A stretch of 64,000 nt of DNA from Jiulongibacter sp966250325 (GCA_966250325.1 CBINGY010000021.1:4152-68151), one strand, 5' to 3'; counted from the stretch's first letter, positions 51,185 through 59,998 are shown. The notes: a model not told the origin generated them from the sequence alone. Translations and numbers: made by a program.

Positions 51185-52798
51185 ATGAACAAACCAGTTT
51201 TTTCTGCAGGAGTGGCCTTAATTTTTTTGATTCTTTCCTGTGGGAGTCCTGTGAAACAAAAAGAAATCAAATCCCCAGAAGAAATGTATCCTGTACTTTT
51301 TGAAGACGTGCAAATGGGAGGGGTGTTCTCCGATTCGAAAACCTTTGTAGACTGTGTCCCTAAATTTCCCCCGGCCCAGATTCTGGAGGAATACGAAGAA
51401 CAGAAGAAAAAGACGGGGTTTGATCTTAAGGCATTTGTGAAAGAACATTTCCATATTCCGGTAGTTAACGAGTCGGGGTACAAGTCTGACCTGGCCCTTA
51501 AGGCAGACCAACACATCAATAAACTCTGGCCGGTGCTCATTCGTCAGCCGGAAGATGACGGAGGCACGCTAATTCCCCTGCGAAAGCCCTATGTGGTGCC
51601 AGGAGGGCGTTTCGGCGAAATTTACTATTGGGATAGTTATTTTACCATGCTGGGTCTGGAAGCCGCAGGTGAAATTGAGCTTATCGAAGACATGGTGACC
51701 AATTTTGGTACGCTTATCAATGATTTTGGACACATTCCCAATGGAAACCGCAGTTATTACCTCAGTCGTTCGCAGCCTCCGTTTTTTGCTTTGATGGTGG
51801 AACTTCTGGCAGAAGCCAAAAACGATCCGCAGATTCTGGTGAGTTACCTTCCGCAGATGCAGAAAGAGTATCAATACTGGATGTCTTCGGTCAACAAAGA
51901 AGAGGCTACGCTCCAGAATGCGGCTCTCAAAGAGGGTAAAAAAGCGTTCAGGAAAGTCGTTTTTGTGGATGGAAACAATATCCTGAACCGCTACTTTGAC
52001 GAAAAGGATAACCCCCGCCCCGAAGCCTGGAAAGAAGATGTGCACACCGCAGAGCTTTCTGGAAGAGACAAGAATGTAGTGTATCGTGATCTTCGATCGG
52101 GTGCCGAAAGTGGCTGGGATTACAGCAGCCGCTGGCTCAAAGACGGGGAACATCTGGAAACCATTCATACTACCGAAATACTTCCCGTAGATCTCAATGC
52201 CCTGCTTTATCATCTGGAGGAAGTGCTGGAAAAAACCTCTGAGCTGGCCGGGAAAAAGGAGTGGGCGGCCAGTTACAAGGCTCTGAAAGAAAAAAGAAAA
52301 GCTGTTTTTGATACCTACTTCTGGAATAAAGACGCGGGCTTTTATGTGGATTATGATTTTGTGGCGGGTGAGCAGACAGACCAGCTTTCTCTGGCCGCTG
52401 TTTATCCTTTGTTCCTGAAAATAGCTTCGGAAGATCAGGCCAATGCCGTGGCTCACCTGCTGCGACATGTGTTCCTTCAGCCCGGAGGCTTATCTACCAC
52501 GCTTGAAGAAACCGGCGAGCAATGGGATGCTCCCAATGGATGGGCACCTCTTCAGTGGATGGCCATTCAGGGATTACGAAATTACGGGTATCACAATCTG
52601 GCCGGGCAGGTGAAGGCCAATTGGATCAATAACTGCCTGAGGGTGTATCAAAACACCGGGAAAATGGTGGAAAAATACAATGTGTACGATCTGAGCCTCC
52701 TGGCAGGCGGAGGGGAATATCCGGTGCAGGATGGTTTCGGCTGGACCAACGGCGTGTTGCTGAAACTCCTTTCGGAAGAGAAACTGGAGGAAGAATAG
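51185..52798 (+). CDS. Trehalase (GH37), lipoprotein
   Basis: A 537-residue enzyme that splits trehalose to two glucose units. The two trehalase signatures are present: PGGRFGEIYYWDSYF (about 139-153) and QWDAPNGWAPLQWMAIQGL (about 445-465). The inverting acids are expected in the SGWDYSSRW region and near the C-terminus. The first 19 residues end in FLILSC, a lipobox, so it is attached to a membrane, likely in the periplasm. It is a single gene with no transporter nearby; a near -7 match (TATCGTTTG, one base long) lies at about 51161. Confidence 0.94.
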   Translation: MNKPVFSAGVALIFLILSCGSPVKQKEIKSPEEMYPVLFEDVQMGGVFSDSKTFVDCVPKFPPAQILEEYEEQKKKTGFDLKAFVKEHFHIPVVNESGYKSDLALKADQHINKLWPVLIRQPEDDGGTLIPLRKPYVVPGGRFGEIYYWDSYFTMLGLEAAGEIELIEDMVTNFGTLINDFGHIPNGNRSYYLSRSQPPFFALMVELLAEAKNDPQILVSYLPQMQKEYQYWMSSVNKEEATLQNAALKEGKKAFRKVVFVDGNNILNRYFDEKDNPRPEAWKEDVHTAELSGRDKNVVYRDLRSGAESGWDYSSRWLKDGEHLETIHTTEILPVDLNALLYHLEEVLEKTSELAGKKEWAASYKALKEKRKAVFDTYFWNKDAGFYVDYDFVAGEQTDQLSLAAVYPLFLKIASEDQANAVAHLLRHVFLQPGGLSTTLEETGEQWDAPNGWAPLQWMAIQGLRNYGYHNLAGQVKANWINNCLRVYQNTGKMVEKYNVYDLSLLAGGGEYPVQDGFGWTNGVLLKLLSEEKLEEE

Positions 52799-52802
52799 GG
52801 GC

Positions 52803-53306
52803 CTATTCTCCCTTCGCTTTTTTCGGACTTGCCTTTTTTGGTTTAGCTTCTTTCTTAGGTTTTTCTTCTGCTGCAGGTTCTGCGGGTGTCTCCTCTGTAG
52901 CTTCTGCGACAAATAATTCGGGCATTTGCACAGAAAGAATGTTATACCACTGAATGATTTTCTTGACGTCTGATGAATACACCCGCTCTCTGTCAAAATC
53001 TGGCATTATGCCTGCGAAAAAATCAAAGAATTCGTCGGTAGAAGCATTTTTTGTGTCAAAATCGATCTGCTCTCCATGTTTTTCGCGAATGGTAGCGAAA
53101 ATCTCTGCCAGCGGGGTAGATTTATTGAAATCTTCACTGTAAATGGAAATATCTTTCAGTACAGAAACCTTGGCATTCACACTCACCATTTCTTTTTTGC
53201 CTTTGCCATCCATGGCTTCCACCACTACTCCGGCACGGCCTGGCTTTAAAATTCTGAATAAACCGGGTCTGCCCGAGATGTGAGCTACTTCTTTAAGTCC
53301 TTCCAT
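52803..53306 (-). CDS. DUF5606 family protein
   Basis: A 167-residue protein with a conserved N-terminal KEVAHISGRPGLFRILKPGR, which resembles a small SH3-like or KOW-like barrel. A helical middle follows (TPLAEIFATIREKHG, VKKIIQWYNILS). The C-terminal tail of about 35 residues is low-complexity Ala/Lys/Pro/Glu (KPKKEAKPKKASPKKAKGE), like nucleic-acid-binding tails. The family is confined to Bacteroidota and uncharacterised. It has its own -7 box at 53330. Confidence 0.85.
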   Translation of the reverse strand: MEGLKEVAHISGRPGLFRILKPGRAGVVVEAMDGKGKKEMVSVNAKVSVLKDISIYSEDFNKSTPLAEIFATIREKHGEQIDFDTKNASTDEFFDFFAGIMPDFDRERVYSSDVKKIIQWYNILSVQMPELFVAEATEETPAEPAAEEKPKKEAKPKKASPKKAKGE

Positions 53307-53329
53307 GTATGTTTTTGTTAAACCGGCCG

Positions 53330-53337
53330 CAAAAATA
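53330..53337 (-). promoter_or_regulatory. -7 box for the DUF5606 gene
   Basis: On the minus strand it reads TATTTTTG, an exact match to TAnnTTTG, 23 bases before the start codon. Confidence 0.5.
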
Positions 53338-53391
53338 GGGAATAGATTTCTTTTTAAACGGTATGGAGAAAATTCCTGTTCTTTGGTTGGA

Positions 53392-54096
53392 TTAAATATC
53401 CCCCTCCAAAGGCCGCATTACGATATCTTCCACCACTGCAGAAGGCGATAATTTGTATGCTGAAATAACTACCTCGGCTACGTCAGAAGCTTTCATAAAT
53501 CTACTTTCAGGAATGTCAACACCTTCCCAGCTGCTGGTATAGGTAGCTCCGGGCATGATGGATGTAACTTTGATTCCATCTGGTTTTAACTCTTCTCTCA
53601 GCGATTTACTGAAGCCTAAAAGAGCAAATTTGGAAATAGAGTACGTGCCCGAGCCAGGATAAGCCTGTAAACTGGCGATGGAGCAGATATTGAAAATATG
53701 TGCATGACTTGCTTTTTTGAGACTTTCGTAAAGGGCCCGGGTGAGCCAGTAAGCCGAATAAAGGTTGGTATTGATCTGATGCTCCAGAGCGTTTTCTTCT
53801 GCGGTCATCAGGGTTCCCTGTATAAAAACGCCTGTATTATTGACCAAAACAGTCACCTCTTTTTCAAGAGATTTTACAAAGGAAGCGTACGCATACACTT
53901 CTTCTTTTTTACTGAGATCTGCCTGAAAAATGAAGCAATTCACCGGAAATTCCTTTTCAATAGCCACTTGGACCATTTCCAGATCGGCCAGTGATCTTGA
54001 AGTGACAGCCAGATCAAAACCCTCGGCGGCAAATTTTTGGGCAATGGCTCGGCCAATACCTTTGGAAGCACCTGAAATTACGGCCAGTTTACGCAT
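53392..54096 (-). CDS. SDR family NAD(P)-dependent oxidoreductase
   Basis: A 234-residue classical SDR with AVISGASKGIGRAIAQ, NNTG at 86-89, Ser139, Tyr152 and Lys156 (YSISK). An arginine follows the second strand (VTSRSLADL), favouring NADP. Substrate unknown; members of this group include 3-ketoacyl- and sepiapterin-like reductases. It is monocistronic and divergent from mlaE, with back-to-back -7 boxes between them. Confidence 0.88.
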   Translation of the reverse strand: MRKLAVISGASKGIGRAIAQKFAAEGFDLAVTSRSLADLEMVQVAIEKEFPVNCFIFQADLSKKEEVYAYASFVKSLEKEVTVLVNNTGVFIQGTLMTAEENALEHQINTNLYSAYWLTRALYESLKKASHAHIFNICSIASLQAYPGSGTYSISKFALLGFSKSLREELKPDGIKVTSIMPGATYTSSWEGVDIPESRFMKASDVAEVVISAYKLSPSAVVEDIVMRPLEGDI

Positions 54097-54112
54097 TGAT
54101 TCGGTTTTTGTA

Positions 54113-54120
54113 CAAAGCTA
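54113..54120 (-). promoter_or_regulatory. -7 box for the SDR gene
   Basis: On the minus strand it reads TAGCTTTG, an exact TAnnTTTG match, 16 bases before the SDR start codon. Confidence 0.55.
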
Positions 54121-54135
54121 CGGCTTAAATTTTAT

Positions 54136-54143
54136 TAGATTTG
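54136..54143 (+). promoter_or_regulatory. -7 box for mlaE-mlaF
   Basis: TAGATTTG is an exact TAnnTTTG match ending 23 bases before the mlaE ATG. Confidence 0.55.
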
Positions 54144-54166
54144 CACAAGCCTAAAATCAAAGCTGA

Positions 54167-54898
54167 ATGCTCTCCATAGCAGGAAAATTCTTCCTATTTC
54201 TTGGCAATCTGTTTGTTCGCAGAGAAACTTTCCGGGTTTACTGGGAGCGTTTTCTGGATGAATGCATCAAAATAGGTACCAATTCGGTGTTTATCGTGGC
54301 CATCGTAGCCGTGTTTATCGGTGCGGTAACCTGCGTACAGATTTATGCCAACCTGGTGAGTCCGTTTATCCCGAACTACATCGTAAGTAACGTGGTGCGG
54401 GATATGGTGCTGCTGGAGCTCTCTTCTACCTTTATGTGTGTGGTTTTGGCCGGGAAAGTAGGCTCCAATATCGCTGGCGAATTAGGCACTATGCGTATAA
54501 CCGAGCAGATTGACGCTCTGGAAGTGATGGGGATAAATTCTGCCTCCTATCTGGTGTTGCCCAAATTATTGGCTGCTATTTTTACATTCCCATTACTGGC
54601 CATTCTTTCCGATTTTCTGGGAATTTACGGGGGGTATCTGGCAGGAACGCTTACCGGAATACTCACCCCCGAAGAATACATTTACGGAATCCGGTATTCG
54701 TTTATTCCCTATAACGTGATCATTGCCATTGTGAAGGCATTTGTTTTTGGGTTTCTAATTGCCACCATTTCGGCGTACAAGGGATATTATACCCGGGGCG
54801 GAGCTCTGGAAGTGGGGCAGTCAAGTACCGCAGCCGTGACCAACAGCTGTATTGCCATACTCATCGCCGATTATCTACTTGCTGAACTTCTTACCTGA
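54167..54898 (+). CDS. mlaE: MlaE-family ABC transporter permease
   Basis: A 243-residue inner-membrane permease of the lipid-asymmetry (Mla) system. It has about five helices, the conserved cytoplasmic ELGTMRITEQIDALEVMGIN and the C-terminal GGALEVGQSSTAAVTNSC. With the ATPase it moves phospholipids between the inner membrane and a periplasmic MCE protein. No mlaD gene follows, so the substrate-binding MCE subunit must be encoded elsewhere. The ATPase gene starts one base after its stop. Confidence 0.92.
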   Translation: MLSIAGKFFLFLGNLFVRRETFRVYWERFLDECIKIGTNSVFIVAIVAVFIGAVTCVQIYANLVSPFIPNYIVSNVVRDMVLLELSSTFMCVVLAGKVGSNIAGELGTMRITEQIDALEVMGINSASYLVLPKLLAAIFTFPLLAILSDFLGIYGGYLAGTLTGILTPEEYIYGIRYSFIPYNVIIAIVKAFVFGFLIATISAYKGYYTRGGALEVGQSSTAAVTNSCIAILIADYLLAELLT

Positions 54899-54899
54899 G

Positions 54900-55661
54900 T
54901 TGATAGAAATAAATAACATATCGAAATCTTTTGGTGCCCATCAGGTGCTTAATGACATCAGCGGGGTTTTTGAAAAAGGAAAAACCAGTCTGGTAATAGG
55001 TGCCAGTGGTACCGGCAAAAGTGTTTTGCTCAAATGTATGCTGGATCTTGTGCATCCTGATGACGGACAGGTGCTTTATGACGGCAGGCGGTTTCTGGTG
55101 CAGGATGAAGAAGACCGCAAAGATATTCGCCGTGAAATGGGGGTACTTTTTCAGGGTGGAGCATTGTTTGACTCGCAAACGGTGGAGGAAAATGTCCGTT
55201 TTCCGCTGGATATGCTCACCAAAATGTCGATGGCAGAGAAAAGAGATCGTGTGGAATTCTGCCTGCAGCGGGTGGGTCTGGAAGGAACCGGCAAAAAAAT
55301 GCCTTCTGAAATCTCGGGTGGCATGAAAAAGAGGGTTGGCATTGCCCGGGCCATAGTGATGAACCCCAAATACCTCTTCTGCGATGAGCCTAACTCCGGT
55401 TTGGATCCTCTCACAGCCATCAAAATCGATGAACTTATCAAAGAAATCACCGACGAATACGAGATTACTACGGTGGTAATCACACACGATATGAACTCTG
55501 TGCTCAGTATTGGTGACTACATCATGTTTCTCTATAAAGGCAAAAAACTTTGGGAAGGCGACAGCCAGTCCATCCTAAAAACCCACATCAAAGAACTGGA
55601 TGAATTTGTGTTTTCTAATCATGCGTTGCGGCAGTTGAGGGAAGGGATAGTCAATAAGTAA
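54900..55661 (+). CDS. mlaF: MlaF-family ABC transporter ATP-binding protein
   Basis: A 253-residue ATPase. Walker A is GASGTGKS, the Q-loop LFQGGALFDSQ, the signature EISGGMKKRVGIARA, Walker B YLFCDEPNSGLDP and the H-loop VVITHDMNS. I start it at the TTG at 54900, which gives MIEINNISKSFG, the normal family opening. The open frame runs back to 54852 within mlaE without any ATG, so a TTG start is the best choice. It powers the MlaE permease. Confidence 0.93.
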   Translation: MIEINNISKSFGAHQVLNDISGVFEKGKTSLVIGASGTGKSVLLKCMLDLVHPDDGQVLYDGRRFLVQDEEDRKDIRREMGVLFQGGALFDSQTVEENVRFPLDMLTKMSMAEKRDRVEFCLQRVGLEGTGKKMPSEISGGMKKRVGIARAIVMNPKYLFCDEPNSGLDPLTAIKIDELIKEITDEYEITTVVITHDMNSVLSIGDYIMFLYKGKKLWEGDSQSILKTHIKELDEFVFSNHALRQLREGIVNK

Positions 55662-55828
55662 GTTACACTAACTCAGTGTAGTAGGGTCAAAAGGCAGAAA
55701 TCTATCTCTTTTGCAGGGTATTTTCACACATAAGTCTGTGTAAGCTGAATTGTTTACGGGTTTTTGAAGTGTTTATTGTAGAGTATTATTTACCGCTCTG
55801 AGACCAGGCGACCCTACAGTTAAGTAAC
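55662..55828. repeat. Nested inverted repeats between mlaF and the hydrogenase protease gene
   Basis: Between convergent genes lies a short hairpin, TACACT (55664-55669) / AGTGTA (55675-55680). A long-range pair, GTAGGGTC (55681-55688) and GACCCTAC (55810-55817), is perfect over eight bases and 121 bases apart, and GTTAC (55662-55666) recurs inverted as GTAAC (55824-55828). It has no T-tract. It may be a relic of a small mobile element or a long hairpin. Confidence 0.35.
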
Positions 55829-55852
55829 AGACTTCGCAGAACTTGAAGTGAT

Positions 55853-56344
55853 TTATGCGAGTGCAGGTTCGTACCTCTCTGCAAAGGAGGAAGCCAGCTC
55901 AATAACCTCGGTCATGAGGGTTGGTAATGTGGCCCGTATTTCCCGTGTAAGTTCTATCCCCTGCTGCTGAATACTCTCGATATTGACCACATAGAGATGA
56001 ATATCGGGCATTTTGCCGAGCAATTGCAAAGCACTTACCAGATCTTTCAAACCAATATCATGCGTGCTCATAGCCCGGGGGAAATCGGCGGCAAAACGCG
56101 GTCTTAACAGTCGGATTACTCCTACCTCCTGCGAATTCAGGGTGGCATCTGCCAGAATGATGTGATGGTATTGCTCAAAAAGCTCCAGCAAATGAAATCC
56201 TCCGGTACCACCGTCCACCACATCAATTCCATCGGGCAGGTGCATGGTTTCCAGGGTACGGGCAAGATGCACACCTAGTCCTTCATCGCCCATGAGGTAA
56301 TTCCCTATACCTAATATCAAAACAGGTTTCTTTTCCACTGTCAT
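55853..56344 (-). CDS. hyaD: [NiFe]-hydrogenase maturation protease
   Basis: A 163-residue endopeptidase that removes the C-terminal tail of the large subunit after nickel is inserted. The nickel-sensing residues match the HybD pattern: Glu21 in GIGNYLMGDEGLGVH, Asp66 in ILADATL and His95 in MSTHDIGL. The conserved DGGTGGFHLLELFE is present. It is the last gene of the minus-strand hydrogenase operon and overlaps the cytochrome b gene by ATGA. Confidence 0.93.
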   Translation of the reverse strand: MTVEKKPVLILGIGNYLMGDEGLGVHLARTLETMHLPDGIDVVDGGTGGFHLLELFEQYHHIILADATLNSQEVGVIRLLRPRFAADFPRAMSTHDIGLKDLVSALQLLGKMPDIHLYVVNIESIQQQGIELTREIRATLPTLMTEVIELASSFAERYEPALA

Positions 56345-57096
56345 ACGTTTGTGGTTTCTACTATCTCTACGTCATCTTCCTTAATGCCCTTTTCCTTGCG
56401 GTGCTCTTCAAAAACCTCACATTCGATAAATTTCCAGCCACCGCCCATGGATGAAATCTCTCCCCGGCCCTCCACGTAATCGTGATAGAACACCAGATAA
56501 ATATGGATAACAGTAAAAATTATGAAATACCACATGGCCACGTGATGAATCTGACGGGTGATAATGTCACCCCCGAATAGTCCGCTTACCCAGCCAAATA
56601 GTTTAGGCAAAAACCAGGTGCTGTTATCGGCATATAAGGCAAACCCCGTAGCTATCTGGACCACAAACGCAATAAACGTAAAGAAGTAAATTATTCCCGC
56701 CAGAGCATTATGGCCTATGCCCACGTGCTCTTTGCTGTCGGTTTGCAGTATGTCAATTCGTATTACATCCCAGATATCCTGAAAGAATTTTTTTGAGGTT
56801 GGAATAAACTGATCCCATCGGGCATATTTATTTCCCACAAAACCCCAGTAAATGCGGAATGCGAAATTGAAAAGCATGACATAAGCCGCTACAAAGTGAA
56901 TGAATCGCACCCAGCCCATGGTAAAGGCAAAGGCGGCCTCTCTGGAACTCATGATAGCGAGCGGGTCCGCTATAAAAAATCCGGTGGCAATAAGTACCAG
57001 GATGCGGGCGGCATTGACCCAGTGATAAAGCCGTACCGGCAGCTCCCAGACATAGACCCGCCTCATGCGATGTACTTTCAATAATCTCTTTGCCAT
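56341..57096 (-). CDS. hyaC: Ni/Fe-hydrogenase b-type cytochrome subunit
   Basis: A 251-residue inner-membrane dihaem cytochrome b. Four helices; candidate haem ligands are His25 (RLYHWVN), His67 (RFIHFVA), His184/185 (IHHVAMW) and His198 (TVIHIYLVFYHDY). It anchors the hydrogenase and passes electrons from H2 to quinone. Its C-terminal tail is charged and cytoplasmic. It sits between the large-subunit and protease genes, the usual order of group 1 uptake hydrogenases. Confidence 0.93.
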   Translation of the reverse strand: MAKRLLKVHRMRRVYVWELPVRLYHWVNAARILVLIATGFFIADPLAIMSSREAAFAFTMGWVRFIHFVAAYVMLFNFAFRIYWGFVGNKYARWDQFIPTSKKFFQDIWDVIRIDILQTDSKEHVGIGHNALAGIIYFFTFIAFVVQIATGFALYADNSTWFLPKLFGWVSGLFGGDIITRQIHHVAMWYFIIFTVIHIYLVFYHDYVEGRGEISSMGGGWKFIECEVFEEHRKEKGIKEDDVEIVETTNV

Positions 57097-57108
57097 GACA
57101 GTAAGCGG

Positions 57109-58845
57109 TTAAATACTACAGCTATCTTCCAGTACACTTACCCTGCTCAGGTGTTTTCCTTCTTCATCGTAGAGATGCACGCTACAGGCCATACAGGGGT
57201 CAAAGCTGTGGATGGTCCTCAAAATCTCCACTGGCTGATTGGGGTCAGCCACCGGCGTATCCAGGAGAGCAGATTCATAGGCACTTCGCTGACCACCGGC
57301 ATCGCGTGGTGAGGCATTCCAGGTGGTAGGTACCACCAGCTGATAATTTGCAATTTTCTGATCTTCAATATTGATCCAGTGAGCCAATGCACCTCTTGGG
57401 GCTTCGCCGTAGCCTACACCAATGGCTTGTTTTGGCCAGGTTTTCGGGTCAAATAAACTTTGCTCAGCCATACGGGTATCGCCATTTTTGATGTTGGTGA
57501 TAAGCTGATCGTAGAATTCCTGGGCCCAATTGGCCACCAGAATACTTTCCAGACCTCTGGCAGCGGTACGACCCAAAGTACTAAACAATGCCGCAACGGG
57601 TACATTGAGATCTTTGAGAGCCTTGTCAACTACCTCTTTAAACTCAGGTCTGCCGTGACCATAGCCTACCAGCATGCGTGCCAGTGGCCCCACCTCCATA
57701 GCATGGCCTTTCCATCTTGGGGTTTTCAGGAAACTGTACTTCTCATTGGTATTAAGGTTTTTGAAGGGTGGTATTGGACCGGTGTACTTGATCTTACTTT
57801 CACCTTTCCAGGGGTGCAGACCCACATCGTTTCCGCCATCGTATTCATACCAGGAGTTGGTGATAAACTCCTGTACTTCTTCATCGGCACGTAAATCTAC
57901 TTCATGAATTTTGCTTATGTCTTTATTCAAAATGGCCCCGGCAGGAAATTTAAACGCACTGGGGTCGCGGAAACCATTGGTTGGCAAATCTCCGTAAACC
58001 AGGTAATTTCCAAGGCCGCCACCGATGGCTCCCCAGTCTTTGTAAAAACTGGCAATGGCCATCAAATCAGGAACATAAACCTGCTCAATAAATACCTTGG
58101 CTTCGTCGAGAAGTTGCTTCACGTAAGCCAGTCTTTCGGCGTTGATCCCGCTTACATCATCCAGACCAATACTGCAGGCCATACCGCCTACGAGGTAATT
58201 GGGGTGCGGGTTTTTGTCACCAAAAATGGCCTGAATTTTCACTACCTCCTTTTGCCATTCCAATGCCTCCAGGTAGTGGGCCAGCCCGATCAGATTGACC
58301 TCAGCTGGTAGCTTATAGGCAGGATGCCCCCAGTAACCATTGGCAAAAATTCCAAGTTGACCGGTATCCACAAATTTTTTAATCCGCTTCTGCAAATCAG
58401 AGAAATAGCCCGGAGAGCTTTTGGGCCAGTTGGAGATACTTTGTGCCAGCTCCGAAGTTTTCTTGGGATCGGCCTTCAAGGCATTTACCACATCTACCCA
58501 GTCCATGGCATGCAGGTGATAAAAGTGTACCACGTGATCATGCATGTAAAGGGTTGAAAACATCAGATTTCTTACGATCTCGGCATTGGGTGGCACCACA
58601 ATACCCAGTGCGTCTTCTACGGTACGCACACTCACATTGGAGTGTGTGCTGGTGCATACGCCGCATACACGGCCCACAAATGCCCAGGCATCACGGGGAT
58701 CACGGCCTTTAAGAATTTCTTCCAGTAAACGAACCATGGTGCCGCTGCTGAAGGCATCTTTGATTTTTCCGTCTTCTATATCTGCTTCTACCCTTAGGTG
58801 TCCTTCTATTCGGGTAATGGGATCTACAACAATTCGCTGACTCAT
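57109..58845 (-). CDS. hyaB: [NiFe]-hydrogenase large subunit (uptake, group 1)
   Basis: A 578-residue catalytic subunit. The nickel-binding cysteines are Cys61/Cys64 in RVCGVCTSTHS near the N-terminus and Cys551/Cys554 in DPCMACSVH near the C-terminus. The maturation protease should cut after His557, removing a 21-residue tail. The N-terminal VDPITRIEGHLRVE is the usual opening. With the small subunit it oxidises H2 on the periplasmic side. The small-subunit gene is 34 bases upstream. Confidence 0.96.
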   Translation of the reverse strand: MSQRIVVDPITRIEGHLRVEADIEDGKIKDAFSSGTMVRLLEEILKGRDPRDAWAFVGRVCGVCTSTHSNVSVRTVEDALGIVVPPNAEIVRNLMFSTLYMHDHVVHFYHLHAMDWVDVVNALKADPKKTSELAQSISNWPKSSPGYFSDLQKRIKKFVDTGQLGIFANGYWGHPAYKLPAEVNLIGLAHYLEALEWQKEVVKIQAIFGDKNPHPNYLVGGMACSIGLDDVSGINAERLAYVKQLLDEAKVFIEQVYVPDLMAIASFYKDWGAIGGGLGNYLVYGDLPTNGFRDPSAFKFPAGAILNKDISKIHEVDLRADEEVQEFITNSWYEYDGGNDVGLHPWKGESKIKYTGPIPPFKNLNTNEKYSFLKTPRWKGHAMEVGPLARMLVGYGHGRPEFKEVVDKALKDLNVPVAALFSTLGRTAARGLESILVANWAQEFYDQLITNIKNGDTRMAEQSLFDPKTWPKQAIGVGYGEAPRGALAHWINIEDQKIANYQLVVPTTWNASPRDAGGQRSAYESALLDTPVADPNQPVEILRTIHSFDPCMACSVHLYDEEGKHLSRVSVLEDSCSI

Positions 58846-58879
58846 TTTTTCTTAAATTTTCAATGTGCTTTACTTAGTT

Positions 58880-59998
58880 TCAGAGCTCTTCCTCGGCTTT
58901 TTTGCCTTCGTTTTCGTGCTCTTCTATGATTTTATTTTTCCGGAAATTGGTCATCACGGCATGTGCGGCTACTCCGGCCACGGTGACTCCCAGAGCCACC
59001 TTGCCTATTTTATCGGCATCTGCTTCTATACCAAATCCAGGGAAAGCCGGGGTACGCTCGTAAATCTTGCCGTTATCCCAGTAGTTTTCCTCGCTGCAGC
59101 CTATACAGCCATGTCCGCTCTGGATAGGGTAGCTGGTGCCGTTGTTCCACTTCATAACCCCGCAGGCATTGTAGGTGGATGGCCCTTTGCAGCCCACCTT
59201 ATAGAGGCAATAGCCTTTTTGGGCATTTTCATCATCAAAGGTTTCCACAAAAAGACCTGCATCATAATAGGGTCTTCTGTAGCAGGAATCGTGTACCCTT
59301 TTGCTGTAGAATGCTTTCGGGCGTCCCATTCTATCGAGCTTGGGAATTGTACCGAAAGTCACCATATGGACAATTACCCCGGCCATTACCTCACCTATCG
59401 GCGGGCAACCCGGCACCTTAATGATCGGTTTATTTTTGATGATTTTATGAATGGGAGTGGCTGAGGTTGGATTGGGCTTGGCAGACTGTACGCAGCCATT
59501 GCTGGCACAGCTACCCCATGCAATGATCGCTTTGGCGTTTTCTGCCGCTTCTTCCAGAATCTGTAAGGAAGTTTTACCACCGATCATGCAATAAACACCA
59601 TCTGCGGCCAGGGGTACACTGCCCTCCACGCAAAGGATGTATTCTCCTTTGTATTTTTCCATGGTGTTATGCATGGCAGCCTCTGCCTGAAATCCGCTGG
59701 CGGCCATCAGGGTCTCTGTGTAATCCAATGAGATTTGATCCAGCAATACATCGGCTACAATGGGGTGAGATGAGCGTATGAAACTCTCGCTGCAGCAGGT
59801 GCATTCCTGAAAGTGCAGCCAGATAACCGGCAGCCTTGGTTTACTGCCCATTGCTTCTATGACCTGAGCCGTAGCACTATTGCTTAGACCCATATAGGCG
59901 GCCATTATGGTACAGAAAGAGAGGAAATCGCGGCGGGTATACCCTTTTCGTTCTACTTCCTCCAAATAGGTGGGTGTTTTAGGTTCGATGTCAAACAT
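58880..59998 (-). CDS. hyaA: [NiFe]-hydrogenase small subunit, oxygen-tolerant type
   Basis: A 372-residue iron-sulfur subunit. A twin-arginine signal is near the N-terminus (YTRRDFLSF, Arg22-Arg23) and a C-terminal anchor helix near residues 335-350 (VALGVTVAGVAAHAV). The proximal cluster region reads ECTCCSES with Cys66, Cys68 and Cys69, then GSCASNGCVQ with Cys164 and Cys169, and GCPP with Cys198. The two extra cysteines (68 and 169) are those that make the [4Fe-3S] cluster of oxygen-tolerant group 1d enzymes. Medial and distal cluster cysteines follow (KGYCLYKVGC, GHGCIGCSEE). It is the first gene of the operon. Confidence 0.95.
   Translation of the reverse strand: MFDIEPKTPTYLEEVERKGYTRRDFLSFCTIMAAYMGLSNSATAQVIEAMGSKPRLPVIWLHFQECTCCSESFIRSSHPIVADVLLDQISLDYTETLMAASGFQAEAAMHNTMEKYKGEYILCVEGSVPLAADGVYCMIGGKTSLQILEEAAENAKAIIAWGSCASNGCVQSAKPNPTSATPIHKIIKNKPIIKVPGCPPIGEVMAGVIVHMVTFGTIPKLDRMGRPKAFYSKRVHDSCYRRPYYDAGLFVETFDDENAQKGYCLYKVGCKGPSTYNACGVMKWNNGTSYPIQSGHGCIGCSEENYWDNGKIYERTPAFPGFGIEADADKIGKVALGVTVAGVAAHAVMTNFRKNKIIEEHENEGKKAEEEL

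Noticed and set aside
51569..52468. A 299-codon minus-strand frame
   Set aside because: It is antisense to the trehalase gene, whose signatures are intact; the antisense product has no family features.
58865..59464. A 199-codon plus-strand frame opposite the hydrogenase small subunit
   Set aside because: It is a shadow of the conserved hydrogenase gene on the other strand.
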